Origin: Anabaena lutea FACHB-196
Lineage (GTDB): Bacteria > Cyanobacteriota > Cyanobacteriia > Cyanobacteriales > Nostocaceae
DNA length: 64,000 nt
Direction of reading: 5' to 3'
Assembly: GCF_014698305.1 (NCBI RefSeq)
Contig: NZ_JACJST010000015.1
Coordinates: forward strand, 1-64,000
Shown here: in pieces, positions 1-8,548 of the stretch
Position numbering within the stretch: the stretch's first letter is position 1
Layout: the number at the start of each line of letters is the position of its first letter
Notes under the pieces: generated by a model
The model's input: only the letters and a program-made list of their open reading frames with translations
The model's database searches: none
Told to the model about the DNA's origin: nothing
Position numbers and translations under genes: made by a program

Positions 1-60
1 TAGATAGGTCTTATTGACAATACCTGACCTATCTTTTTCTACCATAAATCGTCACATTCT

Positions 61-594
61 TTACACTGTACTGTTTCCAGCCTTCTTTGTCTCCCCTTCA
101 GTAAAAGGAATAAACCCATTTAAAACCCATGCTTCACGTTTTGGATCTGCCGCACCAATTATAATTTCTAATTTCGGTGTTTTATTAATATGTTCTAAAC
201 GTGCTTGTTTAATTCCTTCTTTACGTTCCGGTTGATTATCTAAATCACGGATAAATATCACAGCTTTAATCTGTCGAGTTTTTTGCAGAAACCTTACCAA
301 ATTCAGAATCTTGATAGATGCTGCTCCATCAGCTTTCAAGGGTATCCCCTTACTATCATGACCTAAAAATCTGGCAGGTTTATATTTTATTTGTGATTTT
401 GCATCATCAATGATTTTGATAATGTCTCTCCAACATGAATATTCTTTTCCTTCCTCTAACCCAGTCCACTGAAAATAATATTGCAGGCTATCATCATCTA
501 ACCAATCGAATTTTTCCTTTAAAACGCGCTCGGCTAATTTAGTGGCTGTTCTCGCATCTGCACCACTTTCAACTATGACAATAAACTCAATCAC
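61..594 (-). CDS. TOPRIM-like partner protein of an ATPase pair (nifD element cargo)
   Basis: A 177-residue protein whose start overlaps the stop of the upstream ATPase gene by 8 nt, so the two are translationally coupled. The N-terminus has a hydrophobic strand followed by VESGAD (residues 8-13), and a second acidic motif IRDLDNQ lies near residue 115. An acidic residue after the first strand and a D-x-D after a later strand is the layout of TOPRIM-type nucleases paired with OLD/RloA-like ATPases. The family call is my inference from this pattern and from the neighbour; I did not recognise a named family. The gene lies inside the nifD excision element, so it should be lost from the chromosome of heterocysts. 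Confidence 0.5.
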   Translation of the reverse strand: MIEFIVIVESGADARTATKLAERVLKEKFDWLDDDSLQYYFQWTGLEEGKEYSCWRDIIKIIDDAKSQIKYKPARFLGHDSKGIPLKADGAASIKILNLVRFLQKTRQIKAVIFIRDLDNQPERKEGIKQARLEHINKTPKLEIIIGAADPKREAWVLNGFIPFTEGETKKAGNSTV

Positions 595-1714
595 TCACTT
601 CTCCTTCTACCACCCAATCTTCACCTTCAGCATCCCAAAATTCACCAGTGGTTAAGGTTTCTTTTGCCCATTCTACATCAGGATGTTCATCCAAACGTTT
701 AGCAACTGTGAAACCTGATTTACTATTATTTAATATATGGACTTGAGAAGGAACAAGTTCATCAATAATATAAGGAGAGTGAGTAGTGAAAATAATTTGC
801 AGATTAGAATTTTCGGCAATAATTTCTTTAAAAACAGTCATTAACTCACGTTGTGCTTTAGGATGAAGTCCCTGTTCTACATCATCTAATAAAACTAAAT
901 TAGGTTGATTAGGATTCATTAATACAGTTAATAATCCTAAAGTTAACATTGTTCCTTCGCTAATTGCATGGGCGGGAATACGTTCACCTGTATTCATGTC
1001 TAATATAACTTCTTGCCCTGTCATTTCCTGAGTTTCTTCATAGGAAATAGATTTACCATCAACTTCGATTAAACGTTTGCGAATGACTGGAACTTTTGCT
1101 CGCTTGATGCCAACTTTGCGGACATTTGGGACAATTCGACTCAGTTTTTCTTCTATTAATTTAAATTTATCTGGAGCTTCATCACGCAAAAAATCTAAGG
1201 TAGGTGCTAATAATGAACCATCAAACTCAACTCTCGGTGTAATTTCTTCACTGTAAGCTGGTTTGGCGAGATTGGAGGCTATTAATTTTAAATAGATAGT
1301 ATTTTTTAAAGATTGAGGAATCTTGGATATATCTCTAAAACGTGGTTCTTGATCCCAATTATATTGATGTCCATCTATGCTTAATATTATACTGGAATTG
1401 TAATTATAAATTTTCTCCTCTTCAATACTGTAGAAAAATTTCCACTTTTTCCTAATATTTTCTCGCCAATAACCACTCGCAGTTATAGACATCCTTTTTT
1501 CACCCATTGTTGTAATAAATTGAGGTAAATTTTCATTTTTAAATATTTGTGTAGATGATGAATGAGTAAGCATACTTAGGGAATATATTGCTTGCAATAC
1601 AGAAGTTTTACCAGCACTGTTTTTCCCTACGAGTCCATGTAATCGGGAATTATCGAAATTGAGTTCTGTAGATTTATGGCTTTTGAAATTATGGAGTATT
1701 ACTTTTTTTAGCAT
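587..1714 (-). CDS. AAA family ATPase (AAA_21/OLD-like, SMC-type head)
   Basis: A 375-residue SMC-like ATPase. The N-terminus has the typical strand IxxFKSHKSTELNF, then Walker A GKNSAGKTS (residues 30-38). The C-terminal half has an ISEGT signature-like segment, Walker B LVLLDDVEQGLHP and the switch histidine in FTTHSPYII. This is the OLD/RecF-like ATPase family common in bacterial defence genes (Gabija, PARIS, RloA-type). The length fits an ATPase without a fused TOPRIM domain; the TOPRIM-like function would be supplied by the next gene downstream. It is cargo of the nifD element. Phage defence is inferred from family and pairing only. Confidence 0.75.
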   Translation of the reverse strand: MLKKVILHNFKSHKSTELNFDNSRLHGLVGKNSAGKTSVLQAIYSLSMLTHSSSTQIFKNENLPQFITTMGEKRMSITASGYWRENIRKKWKFFYSIEEEKIYNYNSSIILSIDGHQYNWDQEPRFRDISKIPQSLKNTIYLKLIASNLAKPAYSEEITPRVEFDGSLLAPTLDFLRDEAPDKFKLIEEKLSRIVPNVRKVGIKRAKVPVIRKRLIEVDGKSISYEETQEMTGQEVILDMNTGERIPAHAISEGTMLTLGLLTVLMNPNQPNLVLLDDVEQGLHPKAQRELMTVFKEIIAENSNLQIIFTTHSPYIIDELVPSQVHILNNSKSGFTVAKRLDEHPDVEWAKETLTTGEFWDAEGEDWVVEGEVSD

Positions 1715-1735
1715 ATCCTTATCTTTATTTTTTCA

Positions 1736-2182
1736 TCATTCTTGTGGATCGTCTTCAGGAGGATGTAGTCCGCTTTCAACCCATCGTTGTCGAGATTTCT
1801 GAATGAATTTCTCTCCACGACGTTCATCATTTAGATCAAGACGTTCACAGGTTGCCCGTCCTGTGGCAGTAATACCAATAATACATAAGTCGTCAGATGT
1901 CCAGATGAAGCGTTCAGACCAAATTTGCTGGCGGGGATTAAACAAGGGAGTTTCTTTTCCCGTATCAGGATCAATACCCGTAGTGAAGTTATAGCGTCTT
2001 TCGTTGCAACGACGACAGGCCAGAGCAAGATTATCGGAATTATCCGTACCTCCCAGAGATTGAGGTTGCAAATGGTCAATAGAAAGAGGTGCTGTGCTGA
2101 GAAGTTCAGGGTAGTGACAGTATTCGCAGCGACATTGAGCGCGTTGTCTGACCTGCTGATAAAGAGTTTTAGGAATGGGCAT
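1736..2182 (-). CDS. HNH endonuclease
   Basis: A 148-residue HNH nuclease. I chose the ATG at 2182 (MPIPKTLYQQV) over a longer frame from 2230 because homologous cyanobacterial HNH proteins begin this way and the longer N-terminus is only a leucine run. Visible motifs are CEYCHYPE (zinc CxxC), SIDHLQPQSLGG with the catalytic DH, SDNLALACRRCNERR with the N of HNH, and a second CxxC. Its start overlaps the end of the small upstream gene by 14 nt, a pairing often seen for this family in cyanobacteria. The role is unknown; mobile-element or stress-linked nicking is possible. Confidence 0.85.
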   Translation of the reverse strand: MPIPKTLYQQVRQRAQCRCEYCHYPELLSTAPLSIDHLQPQSLGGTDNSDNLALACRRCNERRYNFTTGIDPDTGKETPLFNPRQQIWSERFIWTSDDLCIIGITATGRATCERLDLNDERRGEKFIQKSRQRWVESGLHPPEDDPQE

Positions 2183-2417
2183 GGTCTTGAGTAGCAACAG
2201 CAGCGTTAATATAACTGAAGATGTCGTCAAGTTCCCCTATGGCCTCTAATTCTATTGCTTCCTCTGGGGTGAGGGTATTTAATTTGTTTTTATCAAGGAG
2301 TTCTTGCATCCGTTCACCTAGCTTATCGGTAAATTTGAATAGCATGAGGTTGTTGATATGCTTGATGCAGATTCCTTCAGGTAGGAATTGGGAGGGTTTA
2401 ACCAGTGTAGTTGTCAT
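2169..2417 (-). CDS. Small protein co-transcribed with HNH endonuclease
   Basis: An 82-residue acidic protein starting MTTTLVKPSQFLPEG; the ATG at 2417 is preferred to 2504 because the extra 29 residues run through a HIP1-containing inverted repeat. The centre is helical with a Leu/Glu-rich segment (LGERMQELLDKN, then LTPEEAIELEAIGEL). It overlaps the HNH gene by 14 nt, which suggests coupled expression and possibly an accessory or inhibitory partner. I do not recognise a family. Confidence 0.6.
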   Translation of the reverse strand: MTTTLVKPSQFLPEGICIKHINNLMLFKFTDKLGERMQELLDKNKLNTLTPEEAIELEAIGELDDIFSYINAAVATQDHAHS

Positions 2418-2462
2418 TGGTGGATTATCTTGAATTTTCTTGATTTTATCATTGGATATTTG

Positions 2463-2505
2463 GGTGCGATCGCTCTTTGGGTTTTGGGAAGAGTGCGATC
2501 GCACC
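2463..2505. repeat. Inverted repeat built from two HIP1 sites
   Basis: GGTGCGATCGCTCTT and AAGAGTGCGATCGCACC face each other across about 11 nt, each arm containing the HIP1 octamer GCGATCGC. It sits just upstream of the small-protein/HNH operon and could fold into a hairpin in its leader. Confidence 0.7.
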
Positions 2506-2533
2506 TTTCCAACACAAGAAATGCAATGATACT

Positions 2534-3052
2534 TTAGTCAGGATAACACCATAGATGCTTTCCATCCGGGTCATCATGTGTAAATTCCCGCTTGCGATAC
2601 CATTCAACAAGTTGTTTACTATCTTTCGTCTTGCTTATCTCTGCTTGCTTTTCCCAAAAATCAGGTTGCTGCATTGCCAGATACAGTTCTTTATCCATAG
2701 CGTCTAATTCTTCCTCGGTGTATGTCTCATTATAGTGTTTTGAAATCTCGGCTAACTCCTCCATTGCTTGCTGTCCAATAGCTGGGTGAACTCGGATTCT
2801 TAGTCTATCAATGTTCCAAAGGTATTGACGAAGATGATTAACTAGTTTAGTTCCATAGCCATGACTACGACTGTTTTTATCAACGAACAAGTTACTTAGA
2901 TGCCAAAACTTTTCCTGTTTATCCTGCATACATTTGACATGAGCAGTCGCAATTACCTCACCAGAATTTAAAATCTCAAATTTATACTCTTCATCTGATG
3001 GTAAAGGTAGGTAATTACGAAATTCAATGTTATCAGATTTAATATCATTCAT
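2534..3052 (-). CDS. GNAT family N-acetyltransferase
   Basis: A 172-residue protein with the GNAT core: HLSNLFVDKNSRSHGYGTKLVNHL contains the strand-turn-helix acetyl-CoA site of the R/Q-x-x-G-x-G/A type, here S-H-G-Y-G (about residues 62-66). The C-terminal part is charged and carries a helical segment of unknown role. The substrate cannot be told. It stands alone between the HNH operon and the PIN toxin pair on the nifD element. Confidence 0.75.
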   Translation of the reverse strand: MNDIKSDNIEFRNYLPLPSDEEYKFEILNSGEVIATAHVKCMQDKQEKFWHLSNLFVDKNSRSHGYGTKLVNHLRQYLWNIDRLRIRVHPAIGQQAMEELAEISKHYNETYTEEELDAMDKELYLAMQQPDFWEKQAEISKTKDSKQLVEWYRKREFTHDDPDGKHLWCYPD

Positions 3053-3154
3053 AACAAAAGCTATTATTTCAAAAATTAGATTATATTGTATTTTAGCTAA
3101 GTCTTGACAGAAAAATCATATTCTTGATTAACCCAATTTAACTCCTTGCTTTTT

Positions 3155-3619
3155 CTATGGGTAATTATTAGGATTTTCAATCATCAATCCTTCACTTACT
3201 ACTGCTGCATTCAATTCTTTATCTGCGGACACAAAAGTAATAGGAGATAATCCATTAGCAATACAAATAGTATTAACTGCGCGACCGGCTGCTAATTGGA
3301 TAGCATCATAACCTCGTAATCCATAAATTTCCGACAATGCCATTCCAGAATTAATTATACTTTCTGTAATTTCCACAATTTGATAGTTTTTTTGTAAATC
3401 ATTTTTAAACTGATTGCGTATTAATGTTGCATCCGTCATGCTAATACTTCGACTACGCGATCTTCTGGTAATAGCAGCAATAATTTCCACACCAGTTATT
3501 GCTGCTATAAATACCTCATTCTTTAGATTTGGATCAAATAAACCTAACACCCATGCTGATCCAATTTCGCTGACATAACGCTTAACTAATGCACTACTAT
3601 CTATGAAATAAATTGCCAT
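3155..3619 (-). CDS. PIN-domain toxin (VapC-like)
   Basis: A 154-residue PIN protein. It begins MAIYFIDSSALVKRYVSE, with the first catalytic Asp in FIDSSALVK, an acidic residue in TGVEIIAAI, and the later acidic pair in LRGYDAIQLAAG and FVSADKEL. This is the standard four-acid PIN arrangement of VapC ribonucleases. It follows its presumed antitoxin with no gap (3620 to 3619). Such a pair on an excisable element may stabilise it in vegetative cells. Confidence 0.85.
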   Translation of the reverse strand: MAIYFIDSSALVKRYVSEIGSAWVLGLFDPNLKNEVFIAAITGVEIIAAITRRSRSRSISMTDATLIRNQFKNDLQKNYQIVEITESIINSGMALSEIYGLRGYDAIQLAAGRAVNTICIANGLSPITFVSADKELNAAVVSEGLMIENPNNYP

Positions 3620-3883
3620 CTAACGCCGTTCCTCAATAATAGTTTCAGAAACAGGACTTCCCTCAACATAAATTAGCTGTCTTTCAGAAATTGGTTCATA
3701 AGTAGGATGCTTGATTTGCTTGACTAAACCAGAATCAATCAAAGCTTGGTGAAATGCTGCTTGTTTGACACTTTCTTCTTTATCAGTGAGATATTTTTGA
3801 ATCATCTGATTAAGTTGCTGAAGTTCTCCTATTTCAAGTGTTTCTAACTGCTTAAGTATTTGGTTCAGGGTTACTAATGCCAT
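3620..3883 (-). CDS. Putative antitoxin for the adjacent PIN toxin
   Basis: An 87-residue protein directly abutting the PIN toxin gene. The first half is a leucine-rich helix (LKQLETLEIGELQQLNQMIQ), the second half is extended and charged, as expected of an antitoxin tail that wraps its toxin. No classical AbrB or ribbon-helix-helix motif is obvious, so the call rests on position, size and the toxin next door. Confidence 0.6.
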   Translation of the reverse strand: MALVTLNQILKQLETLEIGELQQLNQMIQKYLTDKEESVKQAAFHQALIDSGLVKQIKHPTYEPISERQLIYVEGSPVSETIIEERR

Positions 3884-4030
3884 ATTGTTATACTTTCCTC
3901 GCTCTCAAAATTGTAATAAGTTGTTGATCCATTGAGTGCCAATGTCTGTAAATTACATAAAATTTTTGATTATTGTTCACCAATTAATTATACCACATTA
4001 TACAAAAGTGATATTCTTGATTAACCAAAC

Positions 4031-5332
4031 TTAACTGCGTTTATAAACCATTTCCATCTTCAACTTCTCCACCTCAATCTTTAACCTTTCATTCTCCATT
4101 TTTAAACCTGTATTTTCATCCTTAATCAACTCTACCTCATTCCGTTTACTCAAAGCCTGATTAATTGCCAACTTCCGCATATCCAAAGAAAACCAACGTT
4201 GATAAGTTTTCGTATGAATCTGGACACTATGACCCAAATTATCTGCCGCAGCCTTAATAGGAATTCCCAAAATATGCGCTCGAATTGCCCAACCATGACG
4301 TAAATCATAGGGTTTAAAATCCAAACCAATTTTTCTAAACCACCAACTCACCCTTTGAATTAAAGCCGTGATTTCTGCATGATTATTTTGGTCTTTTTTA
4401 CTAATTGCTAGAGCCAACATTTCTAAATACTTCGGATTCCTTAAATCAAACTCATCAATCCATTCCTTATATAAAGGTAAAGCTTCCCTCTCTCCAGTTT
4501 TACAATCTTTATCAACCTGCCAAGTTAAATCTGTATTTTCATCACTTAACCACCAATCAATATGAGGATTAATAAAAAGCTCCCTGGGACGTAAACCAAA
4601 AACCGCCAACATTCCATAAGTCCAACGCCAAACTTGCCAACTATCTTTCACTTCTTGATTAACTTGCTTACCTCGATTATTGAGATATTCATCAAACTTA
4701 TAAAATCCCGTAACTATTTCCTGATCTGTGGGAACATTACGAGAATTACTCTCAGGCATTTTGGAATATTTAGATAAATCAATTTCAATTTTAAAGGTCT
4801 GACAAAAAGCAGAAATAGCTCTAGCGGCATTATATTTTGCCCATTCTTTATCTAGTTTTTCAAGTGAAGCAATCAAATTTTCCGCAGTTGCCAAATATTG
4901 GGAATTAGTATGGCGTTTTGTTCGGGAAAAATAATAGAAAAAGGTATGCTCACTTTTAGTAGTGCGTTTATGGGTTTTAAAATATTCTTCCTCAAACCTT
5001 GCCAATAACTCACCTATAGTTCGTAAATCTTTTTTAATTGCCTCATTTCCCAAATATTTATCAGTCCAGGCAAATGTTTTTCTAGCAATTAACTTTCCTA
5101 ATTCATATGCTTCTTCTTCGGCTGTTTTTAGTCCATCAAAGTTTGAGGGAATATTCAAGGTGATATTGTATTGTTTTCTTCCCGTTCCCCTTGTGTCTTG
5201 ATCTCCTGGTTTAATTGGTAAAGTTGCCCGTAATTGCAGACATCCATTAGATTCCCGAATTGTTACTCTCGTCTTGGCAGACTTCAAACGCAGATTTACT
5301 TGCGCTAATTCCCATAGTAGCTGTTCTTTCAT
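4031..5332 (-). CDS. xisA: Site-specific tyrosine recombinase of the nifD element (XisA type)
   Basis: A 433-residue recombinase that should excise the element interrupting nifD during heterocyst differentiation. Catalytic residues visible: Arg248 in FGLRPRE, Arg345 in YDLRHGW with Tyr342 where most integrases have His, His368 in LGHSVQ and the nucleophile Tyr377 in KTYQRW. A charged heptad-like coiled coil occupies about residues 398-428. The gene points away from nifK and starts 314 bp from the junction where nifD resumes, like xisA at the nifK-proximal border of the Anabaena element (from memory). Other Xis recombinases (XisC/XisF) are alternatives, but location decides for XisA. Confidence 0.9.
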   Translation of the reverse strand: MKEQLLWELAQVNLRLKSAKTRVTIRESNGCLQLRATLPIKPGDQDTRGTGRKQYNITLNIPSNFDGLKTAEEEAYELGKLIARKTFAWTDKYLGNEAIKKDLRTIGELLARFEEEYFKTHKRTTKSEHTFFYYFSRTKRHTNSQYLATAENLIASLEKLDKEWAKYNAARAISAFCQTFKIEIDLSKYSKMPESNSRNVPTDQEIVTGFYKFDEYLNNRGKQVNQEVKDSWQVWRWTYGMLAVFGLRPRELFINPHIDWWLSDENTDLTWQVDKDCKTGEREALPLYKEWIDEFDLRNPKYLEMLALAISKKDQNNHAEITALIQRVSWWFRKIGLDFKPYDLRHGWAIRAHILGIPIKAAADNLGHSVQIHTKTYQRWFSLDMRKLAINQALSKRNEVELIKDENTGLKMENERLKIEVEKLKMEMVYKRS

Positions 5333-5414
5333 AATCCTTGGTGTTGCTGATTAAGAAGATGAATTTATTTCACGCAGAGACGCAGAGTCACAGAGAGTAA
5401 AAGTTTAGAATTTT

Positions 5415-5526
5415 CTCGTTCCCAGACTCTGGCTGGGAATGCAGATGGTGAGGTTCTACCTCGACTGTCATAAGCGGAGGCAGAGCCTCTCATTGAGGCA
5501 TTCCCTGTCTGAGCCAGGGAACGAGA
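5415..5526. repeat. 112-bp inverted-repeat element (MITE-like)
   Basis: The ends are inverted copies of TCTCGTTCCC, and each half can itself fold (TTCCCAG...CTGGGAA). The middle carries GGCAGAGCCTC. Related copies lie at about 9945-10014 (right half only) and 35087-35292. It sits between xisA and the element border. Confidence 0.75.
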
Positions 5527-5568
5527 GGTTGGTATTAGCCTATATTTAGACTAAAAATAAATGAGTTA

Positions 5569-5613
5569 ACTGCAAACATAGTTTATCGCTGACATTGCTC
5601 ACTGCAAACATAG
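5569..5613 (+). repeat. Pair of 13-bp direct repeats beside the nifD element border
   Basis: ACTGCAAACATAG occurs at 5569-5581 and 5601-5613, 32 bp apart (about three helical turns), 34-78 bp from the nifD junction. The spacing suits accessory binding sites for the recombinase; this role is inference. Confidence 0.6.
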
Positions 5614-5640
5614 CGGAGTTAAAAGCTATTAAACCATCAA

Positions 5641-5653
5641 AAGAAATACTCCG
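5641..5653. other. Right border of the nifD excision element
   Basis: The nifD reading frame becomes recognisable at TACTCCGGC (5647), immediately after element sequence. In Anabaena sp. PCC 7120 the crossover lies in an 11-bp direct repeat, GGATTACTCCG (from memory). Here the matching stretch reads GAAATACTCCG, so only the last seven or eight bases are conserved on this side. The left copy is outside the window. Confidence 0.8.
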
Positions 5654-5793
5654 GCCCTTATCACGGTTACGACGGATTCGCAATCTTTGCTCGTGACATG
5701 GATTTGGCACTCAACAGCCCAACATGGGGATTAATCGGCGCTCCCTGGAACAAGAAAGCTCAAGCTAAAGCTAAGGCTAAAGCTTCCGTCTAG
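5647..5793 (+). CDS. nifD: nifD 3' end (nitrogenase MoFe protein alpha subunit), interrupted gene
   Basis: 48 codons and a stop encode the C-terminus of NifD: it begins [19 protein letters not shown], continues with [14 protein letters not shown] and ends in a lysine/alanine-rich tail. The 5' part lies to the left of the window, beyond the excision element. After excision the two parts would join into one frame. The gene is therefore functional only after the rearrangement, which in heterocystous species occurs in differentiating heterocysts. The fragment is followed by nifK in the same direction. Confidence 0.95.
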   Translation, partial: YSGPYHGYDGFAIFARDMDLALNSPTWGLIGAPWNKKAQAKAKAKASV

Positions 5794-5835
5794 AAACACC
5801 AGAGAGTAGGGGCAACCCTGCCCGTACAGGGATAG

Positions 5836-5855
5836 CCTGGGGTGTTTACCCCAGG
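5836..5855. repeat. Hairpin in the nifD-nifK spacer
   Basis: CCTGGGGT-GTTT-ACCCCAGG is a perfect 8-bp stem with a 4-nt loop and no following T run. It may act as an RNA processing or stability element between nifD and nifK; it is not a clear terminator. Confidence 0.6.
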
Positions 5856-6014
5856 GGGAGTTGGAAATTCAAAATTCAAAATTAAAAATTCAAAGTTTCG
5901 GATTTTGGATTTTGCATTCTGAATTTTGAGCCACATTCCCGACTTCCCCCAAAGGTGGGAAAACCCCCGCCCCAAAAGCAAACACAACACACAGCAAGCT
6001 TGGAGATACACAAA

Positions 6015-7550
6015 ATGCCTCAGAATCCAGAAAATATTAAGGATCACGTTGAGCTATTCCACCAGCCGGAATACAAACAACTGTTTGAAAACAAGAAACA
6101 GTTTGAAAACGGTCACGAACCCGCAGAAGTACAACGAGTTGCAGACTGGACAAAGACTTGGGAATATCGTGAAAAGAACTTCGCTCGTGAAGCTTTGACC
6201 GTTAACCCAGCTAAGGGTTGTCAACCTCTAGGAGCAATGTTTGCGGCTGTAGGTTTTGAAGGTACTCTTCCCTTCGTTCAAGGTTCTCAAGGTTGCGTGG
6301 CTTACTTCCGTACCCACTTAACCCGTCACTACAAAGAACCATTCTCTGGCGTTTCTTCTTCCATGACTGAAGACGCGGCTGTGTTCGGTGGTCTGCAAAA
6401 CATGATCGATGGCTTGGCTAACTCCTACAGCCTTTACAAGCCAAAAATGATTGCTGTCTGCACCACCTGTATGGCAGAAGTTATCGGTGATGACTTACAG
6501 TCATTCATTGGTAACGCGAAAGATGCTGGTTCAGTTCCTCAAGATTTCCCAGTGCCTTTTGCTCACACTCCTAGCTTTGTTGGTTCCCACATCACTGGTT
6601 ATGACAACATGATGAAGGGAATTCTTTCTACCTTGACTGAAGGTAAGAAGAAAGCTAAGAGCAATGGTAAAATCAACTTCATTCCTGGTTTTGACACCTA
6701 CGTAGAAAACAACCGCGAAATCAAGCGGATTGCTAACTTGATGGGTATTGACTACACTGTTTTATCTGATAACAGTGACTATGTTGATTCACCCAATACT
6801 GGTGAATTCGATATGTACCCAGGTGGTACTAAGTTGGAAGATGCAGCAGATGCTATCAATGGTAAGGCTACTGTTGCTCTGCAAGCTTACTCCACTATTA
6901 AAACCCGTGAGTACATCGCTAAGGAATGGAAGCAAGACGTTTGTGTTTCTCGTCCTTGGGGTATCAAGGGAACTGACGAGTTCTTGATGAAACTCAGCGA
7001 ATTGACTGGTAAGGCTATTCCTGAAGAGTTGGAAATTGAACGTGGTCGTGCAGTTGACGCAATGACCGATTCCCACGCATGGTTGCATGGCAAACGCTTT
7101 GCGATTTACGGTGATCCTGACTTAGTTTACAGCGTAGTTGGTTTCATGTTAGAAATGGGCGCTGAACCTGTACATATCTTGGTTCACAACACCAACGAAG
7201 TATTCGAGAAAGAACTGCAAGCGTTGTTAGATTCTAGCGTCTTCGGTAAGGATGCTAAAATCTGGGGTGGTAAGGACTTGTGGCACATGAGATCACTATT
7301 GTTCACAGAACCCGTAGACTTGTTAATTGGTAATTCCTACGGTAAGTACCTGTGGCGTGATTGTAAGGTTCCCCTGGTAAGAATTGGTTATCCTATTATG
7401 GATCGTCACCACTACCACCGTTACGCTACTGTTGGTTATAAAGGTATTATCAACCTCCTCAACTGGATTGTTAACACAATCTTTGAAGATATCGACCAAC
7501 ACACCAACATTCCTTCTAAGACCGATATTTCCTACGACTTGATTCGTTAA
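6015..7550 (+). CDS. nifK: Nitrogenase molybdenum-iron protein beta subunit
   Basis: 511 residues, the usual cyanobacterial NifK length. Start at ATG 6015 ([10 protein letters not shown]) behind GGAG at about 6002; an upstream in-frame ATG at 5955 adds 20 residues from spacer sequence and is rejected. P-cluster cysteines are visible as Cys69 in [10 protein letters not shown] and Cys94 in GSQGCVAYF, with a third in the TTCMAEV segment. NifK pairs with NifD to form the alpha2-beta2 MoFe protein that reduces N2 in the heterocyst cytoplasm. It follows the nifD 3' end by 221 bp. Confidence 0.97.
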   Translation: MPQNPENIKDHVELFHQPEYKQLFENKKQFENGHEPAEVQRVADWTKTWEYREKNFAREALTVNPAKGCQPLGAMFAAVGFEGTLPFVQGSQGCVAYFRTHLTRHYKEPFSGVSSSMTEDAAVFGGLQNMIDGLANSYSLYKPKMIAVCTTCMAEVIGDDLQSFIGNAKDAGSVPQDFPVPFAHTPSFVGSHITGYDNMMKGILSTLTEGKKKAKSNGKINFIPGFDTYVENNREIKRIANLMGIDYTVLSDNSDYVDSPNTGEFDMYPGGTKLEDAADAINGKATVALQAYSTIKTREYIAKEWKQDVCVSRPWGIKGTDEFLMKLSELTGKAIPEELEIERGRAVDAMTDSHAWLHGKRFAIYGDPDLVYSVVGFMLEMGAEPVHILVHNTNEVFEKELQALLDSSVFGKDAKIWGGKDLWHMRSLLFTEPVDLLIGNSYGKYLWRDCKVPLVRIGYPIMDRHHYHRYATVGYKGIINLLNWIVNTIFEDIDQHTNIPSKTDISYDLIR

Positions 7551-7749
7551 GAATGTCCTTGGGGGGCGGGGAAACCCTGCCCCTACAATGCTCATTAGGT
7601 AGTATTTATCGCGTGTCAATTAAGGGTCAGGAAAAGGTAAATCAATTCAAAAATCAAAATTCTAAGTTATGAGTTTTGCAAATTGAATTAATTCCAACTT
7701 TTCCTTTTCCCTTTTCTTTTTTTCATTGCATTTACCTTCATTATGTATT

Positions 7750-8085
7750 ATGGAAACAACTCACTCTCACACTCATCCACATCCTCAGCCTAATTACCAT
7801 CCACCTAATTCTAAAGATTCTGGTTCTTTCGGCATTCTTAAGCCTTTGCGACGATGGGTGGATGGAATTAAAGTTACAAATTTCCGCATTGCTCATATAC
7901 TTTGTCAGGTAATTCCTTGCTGTTGTCCTTTTGAGCGAGATGTTAATTTATTTGGGTGGATTTTACATATTCCGCCATTGTGCAAACTCAATCCGTTGTA
8001 TGATGAGTTTGTTTACTTAAGATTTCGGGCTTTGTCTTACCTTGCTGATGAATGTGGTGAAGATGTCACAAGGTACGTTTGCTAG
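7750..8085 (+). CDS. Mo-dependent nitrogenase C-terminal domain protein
   Basis: 111 residues starting METTHSHTHPHPQ; the ATG at 7750 is preferred over 7726 because the His-rich start is typical. Residues 30-111 match the Mo-nitrogenase C-terminal family of cyanobacteria: PLRRWVDGIKVTN, IAHILCQVIPCCCPFERD, IPPLCKLNPLYDEFVYLRFRAL. A His-rich N-terminus and six cysteines suggest metal binding. It lies between nifK and nifE in the same direction, as a free-standing version of a domain found near nitrogenase genes. The biochemical role is not established to my knowledge. Confidence 0.8.
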   Translation: METTHSHTHPHPQPNYHPPNSKDSGSFGILKPLRRWVDGIKVTNFRIAHILCQVIPCCCPFERDVNLFGWILHIPPLCKLNPLYDEFVYLRFRALSYLADECGEDVTRYVC

Positions 8086-8548
8086 ATTTTGTGATTACTC
8101 ATTTCATCTACAAATAATAAAGTATTGTTGAATTAAGATAAAAAGATATCACACGCGATCGCAACATAAATGGTGAGCTTTTTATACTTGAATTCAGCAA
8201 TACTAATAATAGGGTAGGAATTTGTACTTGATGATTTTTTTTATTTTTCGTCAATAGACGAATATGGATTTATTGAACCGCGTTCACGTTAGCAAAGCGT
8301 GGCGTTAGCCATAGTGTCCCGTAGGGATAGGGCGCGTTCACGTAGTGTCCCGTAGGGATAGGAAGAAGGAAGAAGAAGATAGGCAATTTTATCTCGGGAA
8401 TTGAGTATGAAAATTTGGAGACGGCTAAATAGATATCTTTTCTGAAAGTTTATTTGTGTAAATATTGTGTAAAGAGGAATTTTGCGGGAAGTCTATTCAG
8501 GTTTGCTCATATTTCAATTAATAACTTCCATCTAACGCGAGAAGAGAG
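8086..8548. other. 463-bp spacer upstream of nifE
   Basis: No gene is seen. It has one HIP1 site and, at 8282-8364, a tandem repeat: GCGTTCACG at 8282 and 8336, and AGTGTCCCGTAGGGATAGG at 8315-8333 and 8346-8364. The segment 8365-8548 is AT-rich and likely holds the nifE leader; no NtcA-type site was convincing. Confidence 0.6.

Noticed and set aside
1803-2194. Opposite-strand ORFs across the HNH gene
   Set aside because: Shadows of the HNH frame, with no family motif and no ribosome site.
5955-6014. Upstream in-frame ATG extending nifK by 20 residues
   Set aside because: The extension is spacer sequence without homology; ATG 6015 has a GGAG site and the standard NifK N-terminus.
8086-8548. 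Small gene in the nifE leader
   Set aside because: Frames are short and fall on repeats; treated as spacer.
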